A DNA stretch of 64,000 nucleotides, from positions 1,922,001 through 1,986,000 of the forward strand of contig NZ_CP108430.1 of assembly GCF_041435335.1 (NCBI RefSeq), written 5' to 3'. The position numbers were made by a program, and so were the translations under genes. Numbering within the stretch: position 1 is the first letter of the stretch; every line of letters begins with the position of its first letter. Of the stretch, positions 8,177 to 18,000 are shown in pieces. The stretch comes from Streptomyces sp. NBC_01283. Lineage in GTDB: Bacteria; Actinomycetota; Actinomycetes; Streptomycetales; Streptomycetaceae. The notes under the pieces are model-generated. The model did no database searches and was not told the DNA's origin. It saw only the letters and a program-made list of their open reading frames with translations.

Positions 8177-9261
8177 GCGGCGACCCCCGCCGTGGACATC
8201 CGCTGCGACCGGGCGATCCAGATCAGCAACGGTCCGCCGATGAAGGCGAGGAGCACGCTGACCGGGGTCTCCCAGGGGCGGATCACGATCCTGGCGAGCA
8301 GGTCGGCGGCGATCATCACGTTCGCGGCGACCAGCGCGGAGAGCACCAACTGGCCCGCCATCCGGGGGCCTGTGACCGCTCGGGCGGCGTACGGGGCGAG
8401 GAGGCCGAGGAAGGCGATGGGGCCCGCGAGGGCGACCGCGGAGCCCGCGAGGAGTGTCACCGCCGCGGCGACGATCAGGCGGATGCGCCCCGGGTGGTGG
8501 CCGAGCGAGCGTGCGCTGTCGTCGCCGAGCGCGAGCGCGGAGAGCGGGCGTACGCAGCAGAAGGCGATCAGAAGCCCGGCCGCGATCAGCGGCATCAGGG
8601 GGTACGTCTCGGAGGTCTTGATGCCGGCCAGCGAACCGATGGTCCAGTAGCGGTAGGTGTCGAAGGTCGACTGCGTGCCGAGCAGGACGTACGACGTCAT
8701 GCCGTGGAAGGTCGCTCCGAGCGCCGATCCGGCGAGGACCAGCCGCAGCGGCGAGCCCGCGGCCCGGCCGGACGCGGCGAGCAGCAGCACCACCGCACTG
8801 GCGGCCATGCCGCCGGCCAGGGCCCACACCAACACGCCGTACGCGGAGGTCACTTCGAAGTAGGTGAGTCCGATCACGACGCCGAGCGCCGCACCCGAGT
8901 TGACCCCGAGGAGGCCCGTCTCGGCGAGCGGGTTGCGGGTGACGGCCTGCAGGAGGCAGCCCGCCGCGCCGAGGGCGACACCGACCAGGACGCCGGCGAG
9001 CGTACGCGGGAGGCGTACGTCCATGACGGCGAGCCGTATCTGGGCGTCGGCCCGCGCGGACGGGTCCCCGGTGAGGAAGTCCCAGGCGCGGCCCATCGGC
9101 GTGGACCCGGACCCGACCAGGAGTGAGAGGAGGCCGAGCGACAGGAGCAGGACAACGAGGGCGGCGGCCGCCCACAGCGTGGGGCGATGCATCTTCGCCA
9201 AGTCCGGTATCGGAGGTCTGGATCCGGACGTTGGGACCGGCCCCCCTTGCGCAACCAACAT
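8173..9261 (-). CDS. FecCD-type siderophore permease (first subunit)
   Basis: 362 aa from the ATG at 9259-9261; an alternative Met is codon 24 (9190-9192). FecCD landmarks include VRLPRTLAGVLVGVALGAAGCLLQAVTRNPLA (shown in parts: LPRTLAGVLVG and GAAGCLLQAVTRNPLAETG) and GPIAFLGLLAPYAARAVTGP, with about nine membrane spans. The upstream iron box overlaps the first start codon, so either the message is nearly leaderless or the downstream Met is the real start. First gene of the minus-strand uptake operon, expected to be repressed by a DmdR/IdeR-type regulator when iron is plentiful. Confidence 0.9.
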   Translation of the reverse strand: MLVAQGGPVPTSGSRPPIPDLAKMHRPTLWAAAALVVLLLSLGLLSLLVGSGSTPMGRAWDFLTGDPSARADAQIRLAVMDVRLPRTLAGVLVGVALGAAGCLLQAVTRNPLAETGLLGVNSGAALGVVIGLTYFEVTSAYGVLVWALAGGMAASAVVLLLAASGRAAGSPLRLVLAGSALGATFHGMTSYVLLGTQSTFDTYRYWTIGSLAGIKTSETYPLMPLIAAGLLIAFCCVRPLSALALGDDSARSLGHHPGRIRLIVAAAVTLLAGSAVALAGPIAFLGLLAPYAARAVTGPRMAGQLVLSALVAANVMIAADLLARIVIRPWETPVSVLLAFIGGPLLIWIARSQRMSTAGVAA

Positions 9262-9279
9262 GAAGTTAGCCTAACCTAA
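9261..9279. promoter_or_regulatory. Iron box (DmdR1/IdeR-type operator) in the divergent siderophore promoter
   Basis: Read on the minus strand the 19 bp are TTAGGTTAGGCTAACTTCA, close to the Streptomyces DmdR1/IdeR iron box as I recall it (TTAGGTTAGGCTMACCTAA). It lies between the permease operon and the binding-lipoprotein/enterobactin operon and touches the permease start codon. It should repress one or both directions under iron sufficiency. Confidence 0.85.
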
Positions 9280-9417
9280 CCTTGACCTGGAGCCCCGAGT
9301 CGGGGTGGCGGCGAACTCCCTGTTCCTTCAGGGGCGATTCGTCATGCCCCGACGCGGCCAGAGACAACCCTTATGTCCGGCCTGACCACCGGACTCTGAA
9401 GCATGGAGAACACGGAC

Positions 9418-10398
9418 ATGTCCTCGAACCACTCCCCGCGCACCCGGCTGACCGCGGTCGCGGCCCTCACTCTGGCCTCCGCGCTCACCCTCTCCGCCTG
9501 CGGTTCGGACTCGTCCGACGACTCCGACTCCAGCAGCAATGCCAAAAACGCCGCGGCCGTCACCGTCACCGACGCCTCCGGTGCGGAGGTGAAGGTTCCG
9601 GCCAACCCCAAGAAGGTCATCGCGCTGAGCGAGATGGACCTGGACTCGTCCCTCGCCCTGAAGGTCAAGCCCGTCGGCCTCTCCGCGGGCAGAGGCCAGA
9701 AGGGCGCCCCCGAGTACCTGGCCGACCAGGCCAAGGGCATCCCGGTCGTCGGCGCGGTGACCGGTCCCGACGTGGAGAAGGTCCTGCAGGCCAAGCCGGA
9801 CGTCATTCTCGCCGGGCAGCTCGCCGACCAGCAGGTCCTCAAGCAGCTCAAGGGGATAGCCCCGACGGTCGTGACGATCGACCGGACCAAGGACTGGAAG
9901 AAGTCCCTGGAGATCACCGGCAAGGTCCTTGGCAAGTCCGACGAGGCGAGCGCGTTCCTCAAGGACTACGACACGAAGGCCGCCGACGTGAAGAAGAACC
10001 TCGGCGACAACGCGGGCGCGAGCGTCTCCGTGGCGCGCTACTCCGCCAAGGGCACCGCCGTCATGCAGCAGGGCGTGTTCATCTCCGACGTCCTGAAGGA
10101 CCTCGGCTTCAAGCGGCCCGGCATCCAGAACAAGAAGGGCGAGGGCCACTCGACGCCGCTCAGCGACGAGGACCTCAAGCAGATCGACGCCGACTGGCTG
10201 TTCATCGGCACCCTCGGCTCCACCGGTCCGGACGCCGGCCTCTTCAAGGAACTGAAGGGCAAGGCCGCCTACAAGCAGCTCGACGCGGTCAAGAAGAACC
10301 ACACCACCGAGATCGACGGATCGAAGTGGACCAGCCTGGGCGGCGCGCAGGCCGCCGTCTCCGTCCTGGAGGACGTCGAGAAGGCGATGGGCAAGTGA
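9418..10398 (+). CDS. Iron-siderophore ABC transporter substrate-binding lipoprotein
   Basis: 326 aa from the ATG at 9418, which has GGAGAA 7 bp upstream; an ATG at 9403 has no good ribosome site. The signal peptide ends in the lipobox LSAC with the lipidated Cys at residue 28, followed by a Ser/Asp linker. The mature part has the FepB/FhuD (cluster A-II) layout: [23 protein letters not shown], then [16 protein letters not shown]. It captures ferric siderophore outside the membrane for the divergently encoded FecCD permease. It overlaps the entA gene by GTGA, so uptake and synthesis are in one operon. Confidence 0.92.
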   Translation: MSSNHSPRTRLTAVAALTLASALTLSACGSDSSDDSDSSSNAKNAAAVTVTDASGAEVKVPANPKKVIALSEMDLDSSLALKVKPVGLSAGRGQKGAPEYLADQAKGIPVVGAVTGPDVEKVLQAKPDVILAGQLADQQVLKQLKGIAPTVVTIDRTKDWKKSLEITGKVLGKSDEASAFLKDYDTKAADVKKNLGDNAGASVSVARYSAKGTAVMQQGVFISDVLKDLGFKRPGIQNKKGEGHSTPLSDEDLKQIDADWLFIGTLGSTGPDAGLFKELKGKAAYKQLDAVKKNHTTEIDGSKWTSLGGAQAAVSVLEDVEKAMGK

Positions 10399-11198
10399 CC
10401 TCCGGCATAACCGGCCCGGAGCTCGCGGGACGGGTGGCCCTGGTCACCGGCGCGGGCCGCGGCATCGGACAGGCCGTGGCCCACGCGCTCGCCGAGCGCG
10501 GCGCGCGGGTCGTGGCCGCCGACCGGTCGCCCGACGTCAAGGAGCAGACGGACGCCGAGGAGCGGACGGAGGGCGGCCGGATCACCGGCATGGTCCTCGA
10601 CGTCACCGACTCGGCGGCCGTGGACGCGGCGTTCGAGGAAGTCGAGCGCACCGCCGGGCCGTTGGACATCCTCGTGAACGTGGCGGGCATCCTCAGGCCC
10701 GCCCCGGTCGTCGAACTCACCGACACCGACTGGGCGGAGACCTTCGCCGTCAACACGAACGGCGTCTTCCACACCTCGCGCGCGGCGGCCCGCCGCATGA
10801 GCGCGCGGGGCAGGGGCTCCATCGTGACGGTCGGCTCGAACGCCGCCGGGGTGCCGCGCACCCAGATGGCCGCGTACGCCGCGTCCAAGGCCGCGGCCAC
10901 GATGTTCACCAAATGCCTCGGCCTCGAGGTCGCCCGCGACGGCGTGCGCTGCAACGTCGTGTCGCCGGGTTCCACCCACACCGACATGCAGCGGCAGTTG
11001 TGGACGGGCGACCACGAGCAGGCCGCGGCCCGCGTCATCGACGGCGACCCGGACTCGTACCGGGTCGGCATTCCGCTCGGCCGGATCGCCGACCCCTCCG
11101 ACATCGCCGACGCGGTCGCCTTCCTGGTCTCCGACCGGGCCCGGCACATCACCCTGCACGACCTGTACGTGGACGGCGGCGCCACCCTGCGCGCCTGA
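10395..11198 (+). CDS. entA: 2,3-dihydro-2,3-dihydroxybenzoate dehydrogenase
   Basis: 267 aa, GTG start overlapping the lipoprotein stop. Short-chain dehydrogenase with the Rossmann motif TGAGRGIG and the catalytic Ser/Tyr/Lys set ([21 protein letters not shown]). The length is near that of E. coli EntA (about 250). It oxidises 2,3-dihydro-2,3-dihydroxybenzoate to 2,3-dihydroxybenzoate (DHB) with NAD+. Its neighbours (isochorismate synthase, DHB-AMP ligase, isochorismatase) fix the role. The insert [17 protein letters not shown] after the second strand is slightly longer than usual. Confidence 0.93.
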   Translation: MTSGITGPELAGRVALVTGAGRGIGQAVAHALAERGARVVAADRSPDVKEQTDAEERTEGGRITGMVLDVTDSAAVDAAFEEVERTAGPLDILVNVAGILRPAPVVELTDTDWAETFAVNTNGVFHTSRAAARRMSARGRGSIVTVGSNAAGVPRTQMAAYAASKAAATMFTKCLGLEVARDGVRCNVVSPGSTHTDMQRQLWTGDHEQAAARVIDGDPDSYRVGIPLGRIADPSDIADAVAFLVSDRARHITLHDLYVDGGATLRA

Positions 11199-11237
11199 AC
11201 ACCGCGCCGCCTTCCCCTACTTGACGAGGAGTCATCC

Positions 11238-12458
11238 GTGACACCCCCCAACGACGTGGTCGCAGCCGCCGCCCCCACCACCCCCGGGGCCGTCGGCGCC
11301 GCGACCGCGCTGCTCGACGCCTACCGACCCGGCGACACCCGGTTCTTCGCGTCGCCCACCCGCACCCTCCTCGCCCACGGCACGGCCGCCGAAGTCCCGC
11401 ACGACGAGCGGCCGTTGACGGAGCGGGTCGCCGCCACTCTCGACGCGCAGCAGCGCGCGGGCAACCAGGCCCCGGTAGTGGTGGGCTCCATACCGTTCGA
11501 CCCGGCCGAGCCCGCCGTGCTCGCCGTGCCCGAAGCGGCGCGCTGGGCGCCCGCACTGCGCACCGACCCGCTCGTGGCGCTGCCCACCCCGCCGCCCGCC
11601 TCGGCAGGCGGCTGGCGGGTGCGGGAGGTGCCCTCCGGTGAGGAGTACGCCGCGTCGGTCGAAGCCGCCGTGGCGCGCATGAAGAGCGGCGAGTTCGACA
11701 AGGTCGTCCTCGCCCGCACCCTGGAGCTGTCCACGGACAGCCCGCTCGACCTGCCCGCGATGCTCCAGCGCCTGGCCCGCCGTGACCCGCTCGGCTACTC
11801 CTTCGCCGTGCCGTCGGGCGAGGGCCGCACCCTTCTCGGCGCGAGCCCGGAGCTGCTCGTCTCCCGGCACGGCAATCGCCTGACCGCCAACCCCCTGGCC
11901 GGTTCGACGCCCCGCTCGGCGGATCTCGCCGAGGACGTGCGCCGGGCCGCCGCGCTGCTCGAATCGGCGAAGGACCTGCACGAGCACGCCGTCGTCGTGG
12001 ACGCCGTGCACAAGGCGCTCGCCCCCTTCTGCACCGACCTGGACGTGCCGGAGCGGCCCACCCTGGTCCGCACCGCGACCATGTGGCACCTGTCGACGAC
12101 CGTCACCGGTGAGCTGGCCGAACCCGCCACCTCCGCGCTGGAACTGGCGACGGCCCTGCACCCGACTCCGGCCGTCTGCGGTACCCCTACCGGGCACGCC
12201 CGTGACGTGATCGGCGGTCTTGAGCCCTTCGGCCGCGGGCACTACACCGGCATGGTGGGCTGGAGCGACGCGCGCGGCGACGGCGAGTGGGTCGTCACGA
12301 TCCGCTGCGCGGAGGCCGAGGAGACGCGGGGCGGCGGCGGACGGCTGCGGCTGTTCGCGGGCGCGGGCGTCGTGGCCGACTCGTCGCCGGAGGCCGAACG
12401 CGCCGAGACAGGCGCCAAGTTCCGTACGTTCCTGGACGCGGTGGGAGTCGACCGATGA
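11238..12458 (+). CDS. entC: Isochorismate synthase
   Basis: 406 aa from a GTG with GAGGAG just upstream. Belongs to the chorismate-utilising family: [58 protein letters not shown] and YTGMVGW are all present in order. It converts chorismate to isochorismate, the first committed step of DHB synthesis. The first 20 residues are Ala/Pro-rich. It overlaps entE by ATGA, so the two are translationally coupled. Confidence 0.95.
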   Translation: MTPPNDVVAAAAPTTPGAVGAATALLDAYRPGDTRFFASPTRTLLAHGTAAEVPHDERPLTERVAATLDAQQRAGNQAPVVVGSIPFDPAEPAVLAVPEAARWAPALRTDPLVALPTPPPASAGGWRVREVPSGEEYAASVEAAVARMKSGEFDKVVLARTLELSTDSPLDLPAMLQRLARRDPLGYSFAVPSGEGRTLLGASPELLVSRHGNRLTANPLAGSTPRSADLAEDVRRAAALLESAKDLHEHAVVVDAVHKALAPFCTDLDVPERPTLVRTATMWHLSTTVTGELAEPATSALELATALHPTPAVCGTPTGHARDVIGGLEPFGRGHYTGMVGWSDARGDGEWVVTIRCAEAEETRGGGGRLRLFAGAGVVADSSPEAERAETGAKFRTFLDAVGVDR

Positions 12459-14080
12459 CGACGACGGACATCCGCGGAGACGCGCCACCCATCCCCGAAG
12501 TGTTCGCCGAGCGGTATCGCGCCGCCGGCTACTGGCGCGGCGAGACCTTCGGCGGCATGCTCCGCGAGCGCGCCGACGCCCACCCCGCCCGGGTCGCGAT
12601 CACCGACGGGGAGCGGAACTGGACGTACGGCGAACTCGACGTGCGTGCGGATCAGTTGGCTGCCGGGTTCGTGGCCCGTGGCATCGGAAAGGGCGACCGG
12701 GTCGTCGTCCAGCTGCCGAACGTCGCCGAGTTCTTCGAGGTGATCTTCGCACTGTTCCGGATCGGCGCCCTGCCGGTCTTCGCGCTGCCCGCGCACCGCG
12801 AGACGGAGATCCACTACTTCTGCGAGTTCACCGAGGCCGTCGCCTACGTCATCCCGGACCGGTTCGGCGGTTTCGACCACCGCGACCTGGCGTCCAAGGT
12901 CCGCGCCGAAGTGGCGACGCTGCGCGAGGTGTTCGTGGTGGGCGACCCGGGCGAGCACACCGCGCTCGCCGACGTGCCGCGCGAGCCGGTCGAGATCGAC
13001 GGACCCGCCCCGTCCGACCTCGCGTTCCTCCAGCTGTCGGGCGGCAGCACCGGCGTGCCCAAGCTGATCCCCCGCACCCACGACGACTACATGTACTCGC
13101 TGTGGGGCTCGAACGAGATCTGTGGCGTGACGGAGGACTCCGTCTACCTCGTGGCGCTGCCCGCGGCCCACAACTTCCCCCTGTCGTCGCCCGGTTCGCT
13201 CGGTCTGCTCTACGCGGGCGGCCGTGTCGTGATGTGCCCGCAGCCCGACCCGGACACCGCGTTCCCGCTCATCGAGCGCGAGCGGGTGACGATCACCGGT
13301 CTGGTGCCGCCGCTCGCCCTGGTGTGGACCGACGCGGGCCGCAGCACGCCGTACGACATCTCCAGCCTCGAGGTGCTCCTCGTGGGCGGCGCGAAGTTCA
13401 GCGAGTCGGCGGCGCGCCGGGTCGCGCCCGCGCTCGGCTGCACGCTCCAGCAGGTCTTCGGAATGGCCGAGGGCCTGGTCAACTACACGCGTCTGGACGA
13501 CCCGGCGGAGACGATCGTCACCACGCAGGGCCGGCCGATCTCCCCGGCCGACGAGGTCCGCATCGTCGACGACCTCGACCAGGAGGTGCCGGACGGCGAG
13601 GCGGGCCATCTGCTGACCCGCGGCCCGTACACCATCCGCGGCTACTGGCGCGCACCCGATCACAACGCCCGCTCGTTCACCGCCGACGGCTTCTACCGCA
13701 CCGGCGACATCGTGAGCCGCACCCCCACCGGACATCTGGTGGTGGAGGGCCGGGCGAAGGACCAGATCAACCGCGGCGGCGAGAAGATCGCGCCGGAGGA
13801 GGTCGAGAACATCATCCTCGCCCACCCCCACGTCCATGACGTGTCGGTCGTCGCCGTCCCCGACGAGTACCTCGGCGAGCGGACCCTGGCGTACGTGATC
13901 CTGCGCGCGGACGCCGAACCGCTGAAGCCCGTCGTCATCAAGAAGTTCGTGCGGGAGCGCGGTCTCGCCGCGTACAAGGTGCCCGACCGGGTCGAGTTCG
14001 TGACCGCCTTCCCGCAGACCGGCATCGGCAAGATAAGCAAGAAGGACCAGCGGACGACCGCCGCCGCGCCGGGCAGCTGA
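12455..14080 (+). CDS. entE: (2,3-dihydroxybenzoyl)adenylate synthase
   Basis: 541 aa, ATG overlapping the entC stop. Stand-alone aryl-acid adenylation enzyme: [18 protein letters not shown] is the ATP-binding P-loop, [15 protein letters not shown] is the region typical of DHB/salicylate activation, and [20 protein letters not shown] plus [13 protein letters not shown] complete the core motifs; the catalytic Lys is in GIGKISKK. The length is close to E. coli EntE (536). It activates DHB and loads it onto the aryl carrier protein encoded at 14822. Confidence 0.95.
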   Translation: MTTTDIRGDAPPIPEVFAERYRAAGYWRGETFGGMLRERADAHPARVAITDGERNWTYGELDVRADQLAAGFVARGIGKGDRVVVQLPNVAEFFEVIFALFRIGALPVFALPAHRETEIHYFCEFTEAVAYVIPDRFGGFDHRDLASKVRAEVATLREVFVVGDPGEHTALADVPREPVEIDGPAPSDLAFLQLSGGSTGVPKLIPRTHDDYMYSLWGSNEICGVTEDSVYLVALPAAHNFPLSSPGSLGLLYAGGRVVMCPQPDPDTAFPLIERERVTITGLVPPLALVWTDAGRSTPYDISSLEVLLVGGAKFSESAARRVAPALGCTLQQVFGMAEGLVNYTRLDDPAETIVTTQGRPISPADEVRIVDDLDQEVPDGEAGHLLTRGPYTIRGYWRAPDHNARSFTADGFYRTGDIVSRTPTGHLVVEGRAKDQINRGGEKIAPEEVENIILAHPHVHDVSVVAVPDEYLGERTLAYVILRADAEPLKPVVIKKFVRERGLAAYKVPDRVEFVTAFPQTGIGKISKKDQRTTAAAPGS

Positions 14081-14083
14081 CCC

Positions 14084-14131
14084 CTGCCCGCTCCGGGTAA
14101 CGGTCAACTGCCCGCTCCGGACAGTTGACCG
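14084..14131. repeat. Direct repeat plus hairpin between entE and entB
   Basis: CTGCCCGCTCCGG occurs twice (14084-14096 and 14108-14120). Overlapping it is a 10-bp inverted repeat CGGTCAACTG/CAGTTGACCG (14101-14110 and 14122-14131). It sits in the only sizeable gap of the biosynthetic operon (107 bp) and could form an mRNA hairpin that tunes read-through from entE into the carrier-protein genes. No T-run follows, so it is not a classic terminator. Confidence 0.6.
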
Positions 14132-14187
14132 CTGCCCGGAGCACCCCGATCCACCCCGCTTTCCTGAGTTCCCGAAAGGCCCCCACC

Positions 14188-14820
14188 ATGGCGCTCCCCG
14201 CCGTCACGCCGTACCCGATGCCCTCGCCCGACGAGCTGCCCGACAACCGGGTCGCGTGGACCATCGACCCGCGGCGGGCGGTGCTGCTCGTCCATGACCT
14301 GCAGAACCACTTCCTGACCGCGTACACCCCCGACACCTCACCGACGACCGAACTCCTGTCCAACGTCGGCGAGTTGGCGAAGGCGGCGCGTGCGGCCGGT
14401 GTCCCGGTGATGTACTCGGCGCAGCCGGGCGGCCAGTCGCCCGCCGAGCGCGGACTCCAGCAGGACTTCTGGGGGCCGGGGCTGCCCGACGACGAACACG
14501 CGAAGGCGATCGCGGGCCCGGTCGCGCCGGAGCCCGGCGACACCGTGCTCACGAAGTGGAAGTACAGCGCGTACGTCCGCACCGACCTCGATGAGCGCAT
14601 GCGCGAGGCGGGCCGGGACCAGCTCGTCATCGTCGGCGTGTACGCGCACATCGGCGTCCTGATGACGGCCTGCGACGCGTGGATGCGTGACGTGCAGGCG
14701 TTCGTCGTGGCGGACGCCGTGGCCGACTTCTCCCGCGAGGACCACGACATGGCGCTGCGGTACGCGGCCGGCCGGTGCGCGGTCGTCACCACCACCGACA
14801 CGGTTCTGAAGGGGATCTGA
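14188..14820 (+). CDS. entB: Isochorismatase (EntB N-terminal domain only)
   Basis: 210 aa from the ATG at 14188 with GAAAGG upstream; an in-frame ATG at 14125 lies in the repeat region and lacks a ribosome site. Cysteine-hydrolase-fold isochorismatase signature: RRAVLLVHDLQNHFL, YSAQPGGQSPAERGL, LTKWKYSAYVRTDL and VGVYAHIGVLMTACDAWM. It hydrolyses isochorismate to pyruvate and 2,3-dihydro-DHB. E. coli EntB (285 aa) has a C-terminal aryl carrier domain; here that domain is a separate gene starting 1 bp after this stop, in another frame. Confidence 0.93.
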   Translation: MALPAVTPYPMPSPDELPDNRVAWTIDPRRAVLLVHDLQNHFLTAYTPDTSPTTELLSNVGELAKAARAAGVPVMYSAQPGGQSPAERGLQQDFWGPGLPDDEHAKAIAGPVAPEPGDTVLTKWKYSAYVRTDLDERMREAGRDQLVIVGVYAHIGVLMTACDAWMRDVQAFVVADAVADFSREDHDMALRYAAGRCAVVTTTDTVLKGI

Positions 14821-14821
14821 C

Positions 14822-15052
14822 ATGGCGCTCAGCGTGGAACTCATACGGGCCGACGTCGCCGATGTGCTCGGCGAGGACCCGGCCGACATCCCCCTCGACG
14901 AGAACCTCGTCGACTACGGCCTCGACTCGGTGCGCATCATGTCGCTCATCGAGCGCTGGCGCCGCGAGCACGACATCAGCGCCACCTTCGTGGACCTGGC
15001 CGAGCAGCCCGCCATCGAGGCCTGGGCGCCGATTCTGGGAGCCTCGGCATGA
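14822..15052 (+). CDS. Aryl carrier protein (stand-alone EntB ArCP domain)
   Basis: 76 aa. The carrier motif VDYGLDSVRIMSLIERW carries the phosphopantetheine Ser at residue 36 and matches the EntB ArCP helix 2 rather than a fatty-acid ACP. It holds dihydroxybenzoate, loaded by EntE, for condensation by the EntF C domain. The start follows the isochorismatase stop as TGA-C-ATG, and its own stop overlaps the synthetase start, so all three genes are tightly coupled. Confidence 0.93.
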   Translation: MALSVELIRADVADVLGEDPADIPLDENLVDYGLDSVRIMSLIERWRREHDISATFVDLAEQPAIEAWAPILGASA

Positions 15053-18000
15053 GGCTCACCGCTGCCCAGTCGGGCATGTGGTTCGCGCAGGCGCTCGACC
15101 CCGGCAGCCCGGCCCAGAACACGGCCGAGTGCCTGGAGATACACGGTCCCATCGACCCGTCGCTGTTCGCCCGGACGCTGCGTCAGGTGGTGTCGGAGGC
15201 CGACGCGCTGCGCGTGCGGATCATCGAAGGGGCCGAAGGGCCGCACCAGTTGGAGGTCGTCGAACCGACGCTGCCCCTGAAGGTGCGCGACCTGCGGGCC
15301 GCGGCCGACCCGGACGCCGACGCGCAGGCGTGGATGCGCGAGGACCTGGCCACGCCGTTCGACCTGGCGGCGGGGCCGCTGTTCGCGCACGCGCTGTTCC
15401 GCGTCGACGACGAGCGGTGGCTCTGGTACCAGCGGGTGCACCACATCGTGATGGACGGCTTCGGCTACTCGCTGCTCGCCCGCCGCACCGCGGAGATCTA
15501 CACCGCGCTCGCCGCGGGCGAGGAGCCGGGCGCGAGCCCCTTCGGGCGCCTTGAGGACTTGGTCGCCGAGGACACCGCGTACCGCTCGTCGGAGACGTTC
15601 GAGGCGGACCGCAGGTACTGGGACGGTGCCTTCGCCGACCGCCCGGACGCCCCCAATCTTGCGGGGCGCACCGCGCTGCCGTCCCGCTCCTTCCACCGCC
15701 GCAGCGCCCGCCTCTCCCCCGAGGCGACCTCACGGCTGCGGGAAGTGGCGTCCTCGATGCGGGCGACCTGGCCGGAGGTGCTCGTCGCCGCGCAGGCGCT
15801 GTACGTCTCCCGGGCCACCGGCTCCGCCGAGGTGGTGCTCGGCCTGCCGATGATGGGCCGCATGGGCTCGGTGGCGCTTCGCGTGCCCGGCATGGTGATG
15901 AACGTGCTGCCACTGCGGCTCACGGTGACCCCGCAGGCGACCTTCGCGGAGCTGACCCGGCAGGTGGTGCTCGGCATCCGCGCCGCCCGCCGCCACCAGC
16001 GCTACCGCTACGAGGACATCCGCCGCGACCTGGGCCTGCTCGGCGAGGGGCGCTCGCTGGTCGGGCCGCTGGTCAACGTCATGCCGTTCGACTACGGCCT
16101 GACCTTCGCGGGCGCCCGCACGGACGCCCACAACCTCTCCGCGGGCCCGGTCGACGACCTCACGGTCAACGTCTACGACCGCGCCGACGGCAGTGGCCTG
16201 CGCATCGACTACGACGGCAACCCCGCCCTGTACGAGCCGGACGAACTCGGCGTCCACCAGGCGCGCTTCATGGAGCTCCTGGAGCGCGTCGCCGAGGCGG
16301 GCCCGCACCTCCCGCTGGCCGAGCACACGATCGCCCGCCGCGCCGAACTCGCCCTGGTGGTCGAGGAGTTCAACGCCACCGCGCACCCGGTGCCGCCCAC
16401 CACCCTGATCGGCCCGATCGAGGGCCAGGCGGTCCGCACCCCGGACGCCACCGCCCTGGTCTTCGGGGACCAGGAGCTCACCTACTCCGAGCTGAACGCC
16501 CGCGCCAACCGCCTGGCCCACCATCTCATCGAGGTCGGCGTACGTCCGGGCGCGCTCGCGGCGGTCGCCGTGCCCCGCTCCCTGGACCTGGTGATCACAC
16601 TCCTCGCCGTGCTGAAGGCGGGCGGCGCCTACCTCCCGCTGGACCCGGACTATCCGGCGGACCGTCTCGCGTACATGCTGGACGACGCGGGGCCGGCCTG
16701 CGTGATCGCCGACCGTGCCGGCCGGGTGCCCGCCTCGGGTGTGCCGCTGGTCGCCCTGGACACCCTGGACACGACGCCGTACGGCTCGTACGACCCGCCG
16801 CGCGCGCTCACGCCGCACCACCCCGCCTATGTCATCTACACGTCCGGTTCGACCGGCCGCCCCAAGGGTGTCGCCGTGCCGCACTCGGCGATCGACAACC
16901 GGCTGCGCTGGATGCAGGCGACGTACGAACTCTCGCCCGGTGACCGGGTGTTGCAGAAAACGCCGTCCGGGTTCGACGTGTCGGTGTGGGAGTTCTTCTG
17001 GGCGCTGCGGGTGGGTGCGACGCTCGTCGTCGCCGAGCCCGGCGGCCACAAGGACCCGGCGTATCTGGCGCGCGTCATCCGCGAACAGGGTGTCACCGTC
17101 TGCCACTTCGTGCCGTCGATGCTCCAGGTGTTCCTGGCCGAGCCTGCCGCCGCGGACTGCGCGGGCCTGCGGCACGTCTTCTGCAGCGGCGAGGCGCTGC
17201 CGCGCGAGACGGTGCGGGAGTTCGGACGCGTCCTGGACGGCGTACCGCTGCACAATCTGTACGGCCCGACCGAGGCGGCCGTCGACGTGACGTACCACCC
17301 GTGCGCCACCGACGCCTCGGGCCCGGTGCCGATCGGCAAGCCCGTCTGGAACACGCGCCTGTACGTCCTGGACGCGGCGCTCCAGCCGTGCCCGCCCGGC
17401 ATCCAGGGCGAGCTGTACCTGGCCGGCACCCAGCTGGCGAGCGAGTACCTGGGCCGCCCCGAACTGACCGCGTCCCGGTTCGTCGCCGACCCCTACGGCC
17501 CGCCCGGCACCCGCATGTACCGCACGGGTGACCTGGCGCGCTGGACCGGGCACGGTGAGATCGAGTACCTGGGCCGCACCGACCATCAGGTGAAGCTGCG
17601 CGGACTGCGCATCGAACTGGGCGAGATCGAGGCCGAGTTGGCCGCCAACCAGACGGTGAGTGCGGCCAGCGTCCTGGTCCGCGAGGACCGGCCGGGCGAC
17701 CAGCGGCTCGTCGGGTACGTGACGTCCGACTCCGGAGCCGTCCCCGACCCCGAGGAGCTGCGCACCCGGCTCGCCCGCACGCTGCCCGACTACATGGTGC
17801 CGGGCGCGATCCTCGTCCTCGACGACTTCCCGCTGAGCCCGAACGGCAAGCTGGACCGGCGCGCCCTGCCCGCCCCCTCCTTCGAGGGTTCGGGCGACGG
17901 CGGCCGGGTGCCCAGTGGTCACCGCGAGGAGACGCTCACCCGGCTGTTCGCCGAGGTTCTCGGCGTGCCCCACCTCGGCGTGGACGACGCGTTCTTCGAC

